The notes under the pieces: model-generated | What the model was told of the DNA's origin: nothing | The model's input: the letters and a program-made list of their open reading frames with translations, nothing else | The model's database searches: none | Source of the DNA: Distichodus sexfasciatus | Taxonomy: Eukaryota; Chordata; Actinopteri; Characiformes; Distichodontidae | Length of the DNA stretch: 64,000 nt | Assembly (NCBI GenBank): GCA_032718565.1 | Contig: JAVGVS010000298.1 | Coordinates: 482,838 to 546,837, forward strand | Direction of reading: 5' to 3' | Program-made: the position numbers and the translations under genes | Part shown: positions 11,573-22,538 of the stretch, piece after piece | Position numbering within the stretch: position 1 is the first letter of the stretch | How the letters are laid out: every line of letters starts with the position of its first letter

Positions 11573-12259
11573 AGGACTGTGCGATACGATGAAATATCAG
11601 TATATCGGAGGAGGAAATTCAAACGTCTGTCGTTTCATGTTGTACTCTATTATTTATTTCATGGTGTCGCAAAATACACTGTTTACAGCGGTATTTGTTG
11701 ATGGTTTGGATGAGGCTTTGCAGTAGTCACCACAGCGCTCCGTGGATATAGGCACAGGGAAGTCTATGATGTTATTTGTGCCTTAATTCTGAGCGTGCAG
11801 TGGAACCTTCACAAGCAAAATCTGGTGTCTGTGTGCGCTCAACTCTGCGTACACACGCACTCCAAACACTCAGATCTATGAAATGCCAAAGGTGCCAAAA
11901 TTTGTGTTCAAAGAGGACTCACTAGAGCTGTTATCACTAGAGCATCACTTTTTACAGTCATTCTACGACATAGAAAGTCACTAGAGCGCCACAAAAATGA
12001 CATTTTCAACTCCATAAATTATATTGAGAGCAGCAAAAAAATGCAGTTTTTACGAATAAAACGGTGTAAAAATTGAGTCTTTTACTGTCAGGTGTGTAAA
12101 AATATTGGCAAATTGTGGCACATTTGGCCTTCCATATGAGCGCTCGTGACACAGACACGAGATTTTGCTTGCGAAAGTTGTACTGAATTTTCAGAAAATG
12201 TACGTTATTGTGATATAAGGTCATCGGGAGATGATATTTTGATCATATCGCACAGCCCT
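11573..12259. mobile_element. MITE with GTGCGATA ends
   Basis: The left end AGGACTGTGCGATACGAT pairs with the right end, which inverted reads AGGGCTGTGCGATATGAT (16 of 18 match). There is no intact ORF and no clean target duplication. The end type resembles the hAT-like ends elsewhere in this window. Confidence 0.65.
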
Positions 12260-12849
12260 CCATGAAGCACCAGATTGTCTCTAAAAGATCTGGACATTTG
12301 TCAGGTTTTCTGGGTTATTACCTTTTTCCACTGGAATGTAAGGCATTTCACGCATTGAGGATATATTTAAACATCTAAATTCCGCCTCTTTTCACAGCTG
12401 AAAGGGATCAACGGCGACAGCAGCTTCTTTTATTCTCTGTGGAAATCCAGCAATTTTCAGCTCCTCCCTTATGCCGCCACACAGCCTTATCTTTCTTTTT
12501 GTGTATTTTATGTAAAATTTCTTGTCAACACCAGAGTGCTAAAGAAGCATCGATTCCTTCTGCAGCAATGACCATGTCCAAATTTGCTTTCTGACGTTTT
12601 CTTTATCTGTAGTTGCCACGTCTGTGCTCTGCCTACTTCTCGTGACATTACAGCTTCTAGGTTCCAGACGAAGCCAGGTTTTGGTCCCAGTTTTGCAGCA
12701 TCAGCACCAGACCTGTTTTCAGTGATAAAACATGGAACTGGTTCCAACTTGAGAATCTGAAAGAAGCGTGTGCCCTCAGAAGGTAAAACATCCATTTATA
12801 GAACATTTCCTGATTTTAAGTGACAAACTAAAAGATTTGCTTTTGTGTG

Positions 12850-13672
12850 TGCGAAAGAGTGAGAAAAACAGAGAGAGAGAAGGAGAGACAGACACACGGA
12901 CACACCCGGGAAAGAGACAGAGTGAGAGAGAGAGAGGGTGACAGTTACAGAAAAAGAGTGAGAGAGGGACACACATAGAGGGAGAGAGCGAGAGAGACAA
13001 ACACGCAGAGAGAGAAAGAAGGGCGAGAGAAGGAAAAAGAGTGTGTGAGAAGGAAAGAGAGGGAGAGCGGGAGCGAGAGAAGGAAAGAAAGGGAGTTAGA
13101 AAGAGGGAGTTAGAGAAAGAAAGAGAGACGGAGTTAGAGAAAGAAAGAAGAGGGAGTTAGAGAAAAAGAGGGAGTTGGAGAAAGAAAGAAAGAGAGGGAG
13201 TTAAAGAAAGAAAGAGGGAGTTACAGAAAGAAAGAAAGAAAGAAAGGGAGTTAGAGAAAGAGAGAGAGTTAAAGAAAGAAAGAGAGGAAGTTAGAGAAAG
13301 AAAGAAAGAAAGATAGGGAGTTAAAGAAAGAAAGAGAGAGAGTTACAGAAAGAAAAAGAGGGAGTTACAGAAAGAAGGAGTTAGAGAAAGAGAGGGAGTT
13401 AGAGAAAGAAAAAGAAAGAGAGGGAGTTAGAGAAAGAAAGAAGATAGGGAGTGAAAGAAAGAAAGAAAGAAAGAAAGAGAGGGAGTTAGAGAAAGAAAGA
13501 AGATAGGGAGTGAAAGAAAGAAAGAAAGAAAGAAAGAGAGGGAGTTAGAGAAAGAAAGAAAGAAAGAAAAAGATAGGGAGTTAAAGAAAGAAAGAGAGGG
13601 AGTTAAAGAAAGAAAGAGAGGGAGTTACAGAAAGAAAGAGAGGGAGTTACAGAAAGAAAAAGAGACAAGGAA
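12850..13672. repeat. Purine (GA-rich) tract, about 0.8 kb
   Basis: Almost all purine on the + strand. It starts as GAGA-rich sequence and becomes higher-order units of the type GGGAGTTAGAGAAAGAAAGA with variable (AAAG)n stretches. Intergenic between zfyve26 and rdh12, non-coding. Confidence 0.9.
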
Positions 13673-13689
13673 GTGTCCACCAATGAAAA

Positions 13690-14034
13690 CTGACCATCGT
13701 AGCACGTCGGTAAAATGCACCCAGCGAGTAGCGGAGCTGTGATTAAAAAAGTCCAGCAACGCCGTTATGATTTTCTCCACAATATATATTTATTTAAATC
13801 TTGGTCTCTGCTCATGAACGTAACAGTAGTAAAAACTCATGTTGACATCTGTATAAAAACCTCAGCACAGTTCAGGGGCAGCTGCAGTGCGGCCGAGTCA
13901 CAAGCCGTGATCAACAGTGACAGAGCGATGAAACGCGGCCCAGGAGCCTGAGTTCAACCTCGCGAGGTGTAGCAGGTGGAGCTGGACACAGCAGCGGCCG
14001 TGGGTCTGGCCATCACCGTGCTTGTCTTGTAAAC
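13690..14034. other. Unexplained, more GC-rich intergenic block
   Basis: It sits between the GA tract and the AT-rich array. It has higher GC and several CpGs (GCGGCCG, CTCGCGAGG), short open stretches on both strands, and an AATAAA on the - strand at about 13785-13790. No protein family recognised. Confidence 0.3.
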
Positions 14035-16330
14035 ATGAAATCTCATGTGATGATGATGATGATGATGAAGAAATATCATCTCTCTCGCAGTTAGTTATAA
14101 AATGAGACGTTTTCTCCTATTATTAGCACTTCTCTTGTAATTACAAAATAATGGTGTAATTGAGATGTAATTGCAAGAACAATGTCGCACACTTAGATGA
14201 AATATTCTCATAAATATGTAACAAGATCGTTTTCCCTCCACGATGTAGCCTTGTAATTAATGATAAAATGCCGAGATCTTTTTCCTCATAATTACGAGAT
14301 CATGATGTAATTGAGAGCTTTTCTTGTAATTTCAAGAAAATTGTAACAGTTATTCTCACAAATGTAACAATGATAAAATCAATATGATAATTATGAAATC
14401 ATTCTCTAAATGTGTAGCCTGGTAGTTAACTATATAATGACAAGATCTTTACTCATAATTACAAATTTATGTAATTGAGACCCTTTTTAATTATGAGAAA
14501 AATGTTGCATAATTAAATGAAATAGTCACATAAATATATATCGTAAAAATGAAATCGTTTCTAATTAGTTATAAAATGACTACGAGATCATGATGTAATA
14601 TACACACGAAACAAGATTTTTTTCTTGTAATGCTGAAATCAGGATGGGGTAATTATGGACACTTGTAATGGAAGAAATCATCATGTAATTATTAAATATT
14701 GTAATTACGAGAAAAGTGTTGCACAATTATATAAAATATCCTCGTAAATGTAACATCTTTTCTCGTAATTAAGAAATCACAATGTGATAATTCTGAAATC
14801 TTTACAGGTCTACTTTTATAATTAATAATAAATTACAAGATATTTTCTCATAATTACAAAAATCATCCATAAATATGAGCATTTCTCATTTATATGTGTA
14901 GTTGTAATTGTAATTATGAGATCGTTTTTGTAATTATGAGGAAAAGTCACATTATATGAAATTCTCATTAATATACAGTGGCTATATCTATCTTTTCTCA
15001 TAATTATGAACTCATGATGCGATAATTATGATTTTATTTCTCTACAGGTATAATTAAGTTATAAAATAACGAGATCTATTTTTGTAATTACAAGCAAAAT
15101 GCTGCATACTTATATGAAGTAGTCTCGAAAATGTATATAATAAGAGCTTTTCTCGTAGTTATGAAACCATGATGTCGCAATTAGGAAATCTATTCTCTAA
15201 AGCTGTAGTCTGTTATTAATTGATATATATTTCTGAGAGCTTTTCTCATAGTTACGATTTCATGATGTGGTTTTAATGAGACTGTCTGGTAATTACGAGA
15301 TCTTGCTGTTATAATTACAAGATCTTTTTTTTTTGTAATTAGTAGCTCTTTTCTGATATATTTACGACTGTCTTTTTTCCTTCTGTAAATGTAATGTGCT
15401 TCCGTCATTTCAAATACACACACCGTGAATCAAAAAACACACTCGTCAGACGGTGGTTCACAAAACGAGGAACGTAAAAGTTAAACGAGGGAGCCCGAGT
15501 GCAGTTCGTAAATCCAACTCTTCAGTGAAAAAAGGTGTGGTAGGTAGTGTCAGGCAGGAAGTGTGGGCGTGGCTTTGTGGAGGGGGCGTGGTGTTGTGGA
15601 AGGGGCGTGGCTTCGTGAAGCGGGCGTGGTATTAATGTGGCCTGAGTGAAGCTTTATGGGTAAGTGGAAAAGTTCAACATGTTGGTGATGTGATGAGGTA
15701 AAGCGTTGAGTCGATGTGTTCTCAGAAGGAGGAGCAAACAAATCAATACTGTTTTGTAATTACACGAAAATGTCTCGTAATTGTAATTACAACAAAATGT
15801 TGCATAATTACAAGATCTTGCCACGAGATAAGATGACGTAACAGATCTTTTCTCTTAATTACAAAATAGTCAGCTGTGGTCTTGTAATTACGAGAGCATG
15901 ATGTAGTTATCTGATGTTTTATCATAATTACAAGCTCATGATGTAATTACGAGATTGTGGTGTTGTAATTATGAGATTTTCTCTACAGACGTAGCCTAGT
16001 AATAATTAGTGCTATAGTCTATATATATTTTTTTCCCTCGTAATTACACTTTGTCATAATGGTAATTATGACAAATTCGCTGAATTTAATGCACGTCTGT
16101 CCTTTCAAATACAAAAACTATGAATGAAAATAAATAAATAACCGTTAACCGAGGGAGGTCATGGCGTTGAGATGATAAATCTCTAAAGCTGTAGCCTTGT
16201 AATAATTCGACTAATAATTATAAATAATTACGAGATCTTTTCTTGGAATTACAAGGTCTTTTCTCCTAATTACGACATAACATGCCCTAATTACAATCTC
16301 ATTTTTTACGTTATTACCTAATGGTTTTTG
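14035..16330. repeat. Diverged AT-rich array built on a TAATTACGAGATCATGATG motif
   Basis: At least ten variants of CATAATTACGAGATCATGAT recur with irregular spacing, often followed by a TTGCATAATTATATGAAAT-type segment (near 14186, 14499, 14713, 15093 and 15784). The motif contains the palindromes TAATTA and TCATGA. About 15430-15740 interrupts it with GC-richer sequence carrying several GGGCGTGG copies. The array ends about 100 bp from the rdh12 stop, so the rdh12 3' UTR may run into it. Confidence 0.75.
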
Positions 16331-16435
16331 TCCTTCGGTGAATGATGTGATGAGGTAACACATGAGCTGATGTGTTCTCAGACCGAGGAGGGAATGAGTG
16401 AAGGAAGGAACGAGGGAAGGAGTGCAGGACGGGCT

Positions 16436-19400
16436 TTAGTTCCACTCGATGCCCAGCAGTTCGCAGCTGACGTCCCACAGTCGCCTCGCCGTCTCCTCAC
16501 AGCGCCCCTGCGGAGCCACCGACGCCGGAGCGCAGTCACTACCAGAGAGAGAGAGAGAGACAGAGAGAACTTATTCTATATTATTTATTCATCACATACA
16601 GTTATACAAGTACAAAGCAGTGAAATGTGCCACAAACTATGGAGAGAGTGTCAACCATTTAGTGTCAACCATTCACAAATATATTTCTTGATTCAGCAAC
16701 AAATGTAACAAGATTCACACTCGACTCAAAAAACAAAAAAATGTTACACGACGCACAAATGTCAGCGCAGTTACATTTATTCACAAACCGATAAACCTGC
16801 ATTTACAAATCACTGTATATATTTGTGAATACTCCTACATTTATTTGTGGATTTTTGAGACCTCCCTGACAACGCTCGACGCACAAATGTGTTTTTTCAA
16901 AAGGTAGCCTGTCACATGTCTCCAAAGTTTACAGCCACTTTTGCTCATCAACCGTGGCTCGTTATGCTGAAGCTGACAGATCTGTGATATCAGGCTCCTT
17001 TTTAGGATTCGGCTTCCTCTGACTCACTAAATATTCCCTCCAAGAGACCACTACAATGCGCAGATGCAGCGGAATGTTGTCTACACTAAAGTCTTGTGAT
17101 AAACTAAAGAGAGGAGAGTTGCAGCTGAGCTTGGTGTTTGTAAAATGTAAAATTTGGCAGATTTTCTTTTTATTTTTAACAGTTAACTAGCAATAATCGG
17201 TATCGATATCGGCCCTGAAAAACAAATGTCAGTCACGCTTACGCACACGCATGACGGCCGGCTCGCGTTCTCAGCGTTCTTTTGATGCGGCCCTTACACT
17301 ACCAAACGGCCCAAATCACTATCACAGAACCCTAGTGAAAACTGTGGAGTTTAACAACAAATTTCTTCCTAAAAACAGTCAGTGAACTTAATAAAGATAC
17401 ACACGTGCATCTAAATATCTGCCCCAAAAGTGTGCGTTGGGCTCCTCCTCCTACCTGAAGTGTTTTCCGCTGATGGACTGCAGCTCCTCGGCCACGGCGC
17501 AGTAGACGGAGGATTGAGCTCCTTCTCTCGGCGTTTTCAGGAACATGGAGAAGAACGTGAACAAGAGAGACATGATGACAGAGTGACGCACCAGCTCCGA
17601 CCTCACCGTGCCCGGGTGCACCGAGTTCACCGTGACGTTGGTACCTGGCAAGAGGTCAGAAAAGGTCAGAGTGTCGATAGGGTTCGTTCAACGGATAAGT
17701 GGATCTCGCTACTAGACAAACATGGCTCTGATTCTGCAGGTTTAAATAAACAGTTGGAATAAAACAATAAAGTAACAGATTCCTGTACAAATACAGTACA
17801 ATAAAAAAAACTGGTATGAACTACACATTCCGGTGTCATAAATTGTGAGACGTCTAAGGATTTATTGCGCAAAGCAAGAACTTGAGCCTGATATCTTAAA
17901 GGGGATTGAAACCTTCAGTTTTGCTGCTGTTCTGTCTGTAGGTGTGTAAATCACAAGTTTCGTACCTCATAATCAGAAGGTCACCGGTTCAAATCCCGGA
18001 CCGGTGAAGGTACCACTTTACCGGTCCGGGATTTGAACCGGCGTCCTTCCGATTATGTGGCCAACTCCCTAACCGTTACACTACCAACCGCACCACAATG
18101 CAATACAACATGATTAAAATGTTCATTTTGGATCGATACCATGGGCTCGTTGATCATTGAATGGATGTATCGTTACGGTCCTACCTGTCAGCCTGCGTCC
18201 CAGCTCCCTGGTGAAGAGCACGTTGGCCAGTTTGCTCTGACAGTACGCCAAGCCGCTGTTGTAGCTGCCCTGGCTGTGCAGGTCGTGAAAACGAATCCAG
18301 CCGAAATAATGCGCTAAAGAAGAGACCACGACTACCCGGGCGGGAGCGCTGCGCTTCAGCAGACCAATCAGCAGGTAGGTCAACAGGAAGTGACCTTATA
18401 AAAAGAAAAAAAAAAAAATGTTACATTTAAATAAATTGGACTGCACATTTATAACGTTTTTAAGGAGTGTGTTTAACAAAACAAAAAAACGTAGGGATGC
18501 ACGATATGGGAATTATTGGCCGATGCCGAAATCCGATATTTTCATGCGTATATCTGATGCTGCCAATAAATGAGGAAGGCAGAGTTCGTGCTCACAATTT
18601 TGGCACAAATAAAGCCATATATTTTAAGACAGAAGGCGCGGGCCGTATAAAATCCCACCTCGGACTTCGGACATACCTGGCGCAGGCGCCTACGTTCTGA
18701 CATACAATAAATGCAAAAAATAACAATTATCAGCCGATTCTGATGTTATCGTGCATCCCTAAAGAAAGAGTTCTGGTCGCACCGAGATAGTTGACTCCGA
18801 AGTGCATCTCAAATCCGTCTGCAGTTTTCATGTAAGGACACATCATTACTCCTGCATTATTAATCAAGATGTGTAGAGAATCCACCTCTTTATGAAGAAA
18901 AAGAGACAAAAATAAACATCATTTTAACGGTGAAAAGCGGGAAGGCTTGCAACCAAAACGTCAACTCACACTTTACCTCATCACATCATTCCCCGAAGAC
19001 AAAAACTTTTAAAATTAATTCTGAGAATAGTAATTACATATGATTATTAGTCATGCCAAAACGGGACCAGTACTCAAGAAAGTAGCCTGGATGAGTGTGT
19101 GTGTGTGTGTGTGTGTGTACCTCTGAGGAATCTCTGTGAGAAGGCTCGTACGGAGCATGTGTCGGCCAGGTCCAGCTCTCGCACCTCCACCTGAGCTCCA
19201 CCCACTCGAGTGCGGATTTCGGCTGCAGCTTCCTCACCTTTCTCCACGTCACGGCAGGCCATGATCACTCTCGCACCTGCACACACACACACACACAACA
19301 TGGTTTGCTGCAGTAAATTTACAAGTGGCATCCTTGTCGATACGGTTTTAAGCAGACCTGCGTAGAGTCGTAGTCACGTGGTTCACGCCGCAGGTTTTTT

Positions 19401-22400
19401 TATGAAGTTCTTGGTGAGTTATTTAAATGAGTCTTATTAGTATATAATAATTGTAAATCAATGCATTTATCGACATGTATATAGCACACTGATGTGTGTG
19501 TTCATTTAGATCAATGCCTATAAAACTAGGGATGTGCGATAATATTGGTATCATGTCGGAATCGGCTGCTAATTGCTTTTTTTAAGTAATCAGCATCGGA
19601 GCGATGGTTAGATTTGCCCGATGTACACACAAGGCCTGTGTCCTGAGACGCGTACTACTGCACTTAATAGTGTGGTAGGCAGGTAGGTTTCTTTTTGCTA
19701 TGCGGTAGAATGCATCTCAGGAAATAGCCAGGATTGTAGCTTAACGGCTCTCTACGCACTAGGTAGTGCACATGAAGTGTCAATGCGCCCTATTTGACTT
19801 GGTACACTACATAGGGCGGGAAGTGACTTTTTCCTAAAATGTTGTGCACTACACTTGAAATGCTCTGCCCTCACTCCACTCTGCTTTCACGCTCGCTTGA
19901 TTGGGCTCTGTGTCAGAAATGTCAGAGTTATAGCGTTATTTTTCTGTCAAATTTCAGGGCTTGGGGACGGTTCCTTGCTCATGAGTACCTCAGTGGTACC
20001 TTTACCAGTCCGGGATAATCCTCTTGGGCTGAAGTAATCTTAGTGACTTAATCACTAATGTAAACTTCATGACTGTCGGGTAAGAGAAGGATACCAACAA
20101 GTGACTATCAGTGACTGTTATACATTACATTTCTACACATAATTTAATCTATAACTTATGTATTGAATCTCTAATAAGCAAACATAAATAAATATCATTA
20201 AACATTATGATTACAAATAAACAGCATGACAACAGGTACAAACGTTTATTTGTGCTTTTTCATCTTTATTTCACCTTCTTATATTATAATCACATCTCCC
20301 AATATTATATTTATCTGATATTTAGACAAAACATGTCTAAAGGCTTATTTCTACAATTTTCTATTTGGCTCTACTTTTAAGGTCTTCACATAACATCAGT
20401 TAAGCATTTTCACAGTAAACCTCTTTAACTCTCCCTCACCTCGCGAGGCCAAATCCAGCGCCGTCTCTTTCCCGATTCCGGTGTTTGCTCCAGTAATCAG
20501 CGCCGTTTTCCCGTCCAAACGCACTGTGGAGAAGCAGCTACTGCCCGCTGCATATTTCCTACACACACAAATAAAAACACACCAGGTTTTGTGAGTTTCT
20601 TCTTATGATACACACATCCAGCTTTAAACCCTAGAACTATCCTTAATAAAGTTTTTCCAACAAGTCATAAAAATACACACTATATTATAGGGCTGGGCAA
20701 TTAGTTGAAAATTAATCAAAATCGACATTAAGAACCTTTAATCGACACAATCTTGCACATGTTGATTATTTCAATTATTTTTAAAGTCTGTTTATAATAA
20801 AACCAGTATTCTCTTAATACTGGTCATCTCCAGTCTGTTCATGTATCATCCCCTTAACAATAACACCACCAACCGCATGTGTTGAGACATGACTCTGCCA
20901 CGTCGCCTCCGTGTTTTCTTCAATTATTTTTAAAACACAAAACATGCACTCCCCCAATCAAAAAAATATCCCAACTTTAATTGCTGTTAATTATCAGTGA
21001 ACTATGAAAAAAGGCAGACAAAAAGAAGAATCGTTCATTAATCATAAACAAGGTAAAATATTCAATTAATCATGATACTGATTCCAGGTCGTATCGCCCA
21101 GTCCTGCTATAGACTACTTAACAAGTTTCTGTTTGCTCTGGGCTATAATGGACCAGCCTTCCATGTTCTTGGATTGAGTTACTGACAGGAATTTATTGAA
21201 TATAGTTTGCCAGAATTTTGAATACATGTATAGGATTTCAGTATGTTGTGACAGTGCACTAAAAGAGCAAATTTATTTTGGTCTAAATAATTTGGTCCTA
21301 TTTTTTCTTCATAGTATTATTAGTCATAACTATTTTTATTTTTTATTTATATATTTTGTTTTGTTTTTTTTTTATTGTAGAACTCCACTACATTGCTGAT
21401 TTTGTTTACTTGTGTTACTGTTTTATACAATACTTGAATATTATACTTTCAGTTATTTTAAGGGAAAGTTTACATTTGCTGTTCTTTATGTGCAATAAAT
21501 GCTATGTGTTTCCAGAGTCAATGAGTAATCGTGTTAAATAATCGTGATTTCAAGATTGACCAAATTAATTCGGATTACGTTTTTTTCCATAATCGAGTGG
21601 CCCTACTATATTATAGTATCATTCATTCATTCATTATCTAAACCGCTTAATCCCAACTGGGGTCACGGGGGCACCGGAGCCTATCCCGGGAACTTTCGGG
21701 CGCAGGGCAGGAAAAACAACCCTGGGCAGGCGCCAACACACCGGAGGGCACACACACACTCACACGGTCACACACACATTCACACCTTACGGGGACAATT
21801 TAGAGTCGCCAATTAAGCGATAGCGCATGCCTTTAGACTGTGGCAGGAAACCGGAGCGCCCGGAGGAAACCCACGCAAACACAAGGAGGGCATGCAAACT
21901 CCACACAGAAAGGTCCTACGGCCGTCCCCGGGGTTGGAACTCAGGACCTTCTCACTGTGAGGCGGCAGCGCTAACCATTGTGCCACCGTGCCGCCCAGCC
22001 TTAAATTAATTATTATATTATATTATATCATATACACACACTCTTAAATATCCTCAACTATTAAAGCTCTGACTATATTATAAGAACTTTGATGACGGTC
22101 AAAACACCCAGACCCAAAAGACCCTGAGGATGTTTTGTTTTAATACCTTGAGTGAATATTAGGACCAAGTTATGAGTCTTTTGTGTCCGGGGATTTTGCC
22201 CGTCAGCTAAGTCTTGCTAATAACAGGTTGTGGTGTTTCTGTCCGTGGGCTTGTTACAGAGATCCTGCTGAGACGCTGTGATTTGTTCTTTCTCACTGCA
22301 TAGATTACAGCAGACTAAATCTTCCTCTGGGGAAAAACCACCACAAAGTGCATTGTGAATAACGTCAAGATATTAAAGTAGTAAATAAACAGTTTGACAG

Positions 22401-22500
22401 ATAAGAATATAAATGTCTTTTTACTTAATACCACAATATATTTAATTTATAATATTAAAGATGGTAGTTGATATGAATCAGATTTAATTCTACTGCTACC

Positions 22501-22538
<38 letters not shown>

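Noticed and set aside
16370..16708. 112-codon + strand frame
   Set aside because: It overlaps the last rdh12 exon on the opposite strand, whose C-terminal peptide matches the RDH family.
17950..18080. Possible tRNA genes
   Set aside because: The B-box and arms belong to SINE heads repeated elsewhere with the same downstream body; no complete cloverleaf with intact acceptor stem is evident.
21544..22009. 60-90-codon + strand frames
   Set aside because: They lie in a high-copy fish repeat on the opposite strand.
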